A stretch of DNA of 58,583 nt from Alteribacter natronophilus (GTDB lineage Bacteria > Bacillota > Bacilli > Bacillales > Salisediminibacteriaceae): contig NZ_VCRO01000008.1 in NCBI RefSeq assembly GCF_006007885.1, positions 1 to 58,583 on the forward strand. Direction: 5' to 3'. Under the pieces are notes generated by a model that was not told the DNA's origin, did no database searches, and was given only the letters and a program-made list of their open reading frames with translations. The position numbers and the translations under genes were made by a program. Below, piece by piece: positions 58,319 through 58,583 of the stretch. Within the stretch, counting starts at the first letter, position 1. Each line of letters opens with the position of its first letter.

Positions 58319-58360
58319 CCCGGGAAATCGACGGTCAAACCCGGGAAATCGACGGTCAAG
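58319..58360. repeat. Two tandem 21-bp direct repeats
   Basis: CCCGGGAAATCGACGGTCAA occurs twice with a period of 21 bp, followed by a palindromic GGGCCCGATATCGG. A related TCGACAGAAAATCCCGGG precedes it. It lies in the gap between csfB and 5S rRNA (58067-58446), which otherwise holds nothing I recognise. Confidence 0.85.
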
Positions 58361-58446
58361 GGCCCGATATCGGCGAAGCGACAAAATCCGAGGCTTCCCA
58401 CTCCCCCACACCCTCCTTCTCCTCTCCTGCACAGATCTGAAAACGC

Positions 58447-58480
58447 AAAAAAAGACCCACCCGCATATGCGAGTGAGTCT
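58447..58480 (-). terminator. rRNA operon terminator
   Basis: Minus-strand hairpin AGACTCACTCGC - ATAT - GCGGGTGGGTCT followed by TTTTTTTGCG, right after the 5S gene. Confidence 0.92.
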
Positions 58481-58485
58481 CTTCT

Positions 58486-58583
<98 letters not shown>

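Noticed and set aside
58319-58360. CRISPR-like repeat
   Set aside because: Only two directly abutting units, no spacers and no cas genes.

Overview
The window is a chromosomal segment from an endospore-forming Bacillaceae bacterium. Gene content and order match the Bacillus subtilis stretch that runs from the end of one rRNA operon (csfB side) to the start of the next (lysS side), about 60 kb from the origin. Sporulation genes (csfB, yabG, sspF-like, spoVG, fin, spoVT, yabM, yabP, yabQ, spoIIE, yabS, yabT) place it firmly among spore formers. Base composition is near half GC. Genus and species cannot be fixed from the sequence; a salt- or alkali-tolerant relative is possible but not shown.

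Nearly everything is on the minus strand, so transcription runs from right to left; abrB is the only plus-strand gene. From the right edge: the 3' part of a 5S rRNA and its terminator; csfB; yaaO, tmk, darA, holB, ricT, yabA (DNA replication and c-di-AMP sensing); trmN6, yazA, rsmI; abrB facing out with Spo0A boxes; a Met T-box, metS and tatD; yabE, rnmV, rsmA, yabG, veg, sspF-like, ispE; purR with a PurBox pair; spoVG with a SigH-type promoter; glmU, prs, ctc, pth, fin, mfd, spoVT; yabM, mazG, rqcP, yabP, yabQ, divIC, yabR; spoIIE; a cluster of very small genes; yabS and yabT; a split ThrE-type exporter; tilS, hprT, ftsH, coaX, hslO, cysK; the folate operon pabB-pabA-pabC-folP-folB-folK-yazB-dusB; lysS; then three tandem promoters leading into the first ~54 nt of a 16S rRNA at the left edge.

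The part with no counterpart I recognise lies between spoIIE and yabS (19323-20226). It holds four minus-strand micro-genes of 30-38 codons. Each has its own Shine-Dalgarno sequence, and in each exactly 21 residues precede a conserved C-terminal motif Y-x-P-R-P-R-P-P-(S/T). They are basic, lack a signal peptide or membrane segment, and resemble the core of proline-rich ribosome-targeting antimicrobial peptides. This is the best candidate for an undescribed system here.

Regulation can be read at several places: SigG-type sites at fin, spoVT and csfB; a SigK-type promoter lying inside a hairpin that would otherwise hide the yabG ribosome binding site; a Spo0A box inside the veg promoter; a 22-bp-spaced spoIIE promoter; and a SigB-like site at ctc. 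Several genes or tRNAs present at the B. subtilis locus (yabJ/ridA, yacD, xpaC-yaaN, the trnSL tRNAs) are missing, a threonine/serine exporter pair is inserted, and GC-rich palindromic repeats occupy at least five gaps.
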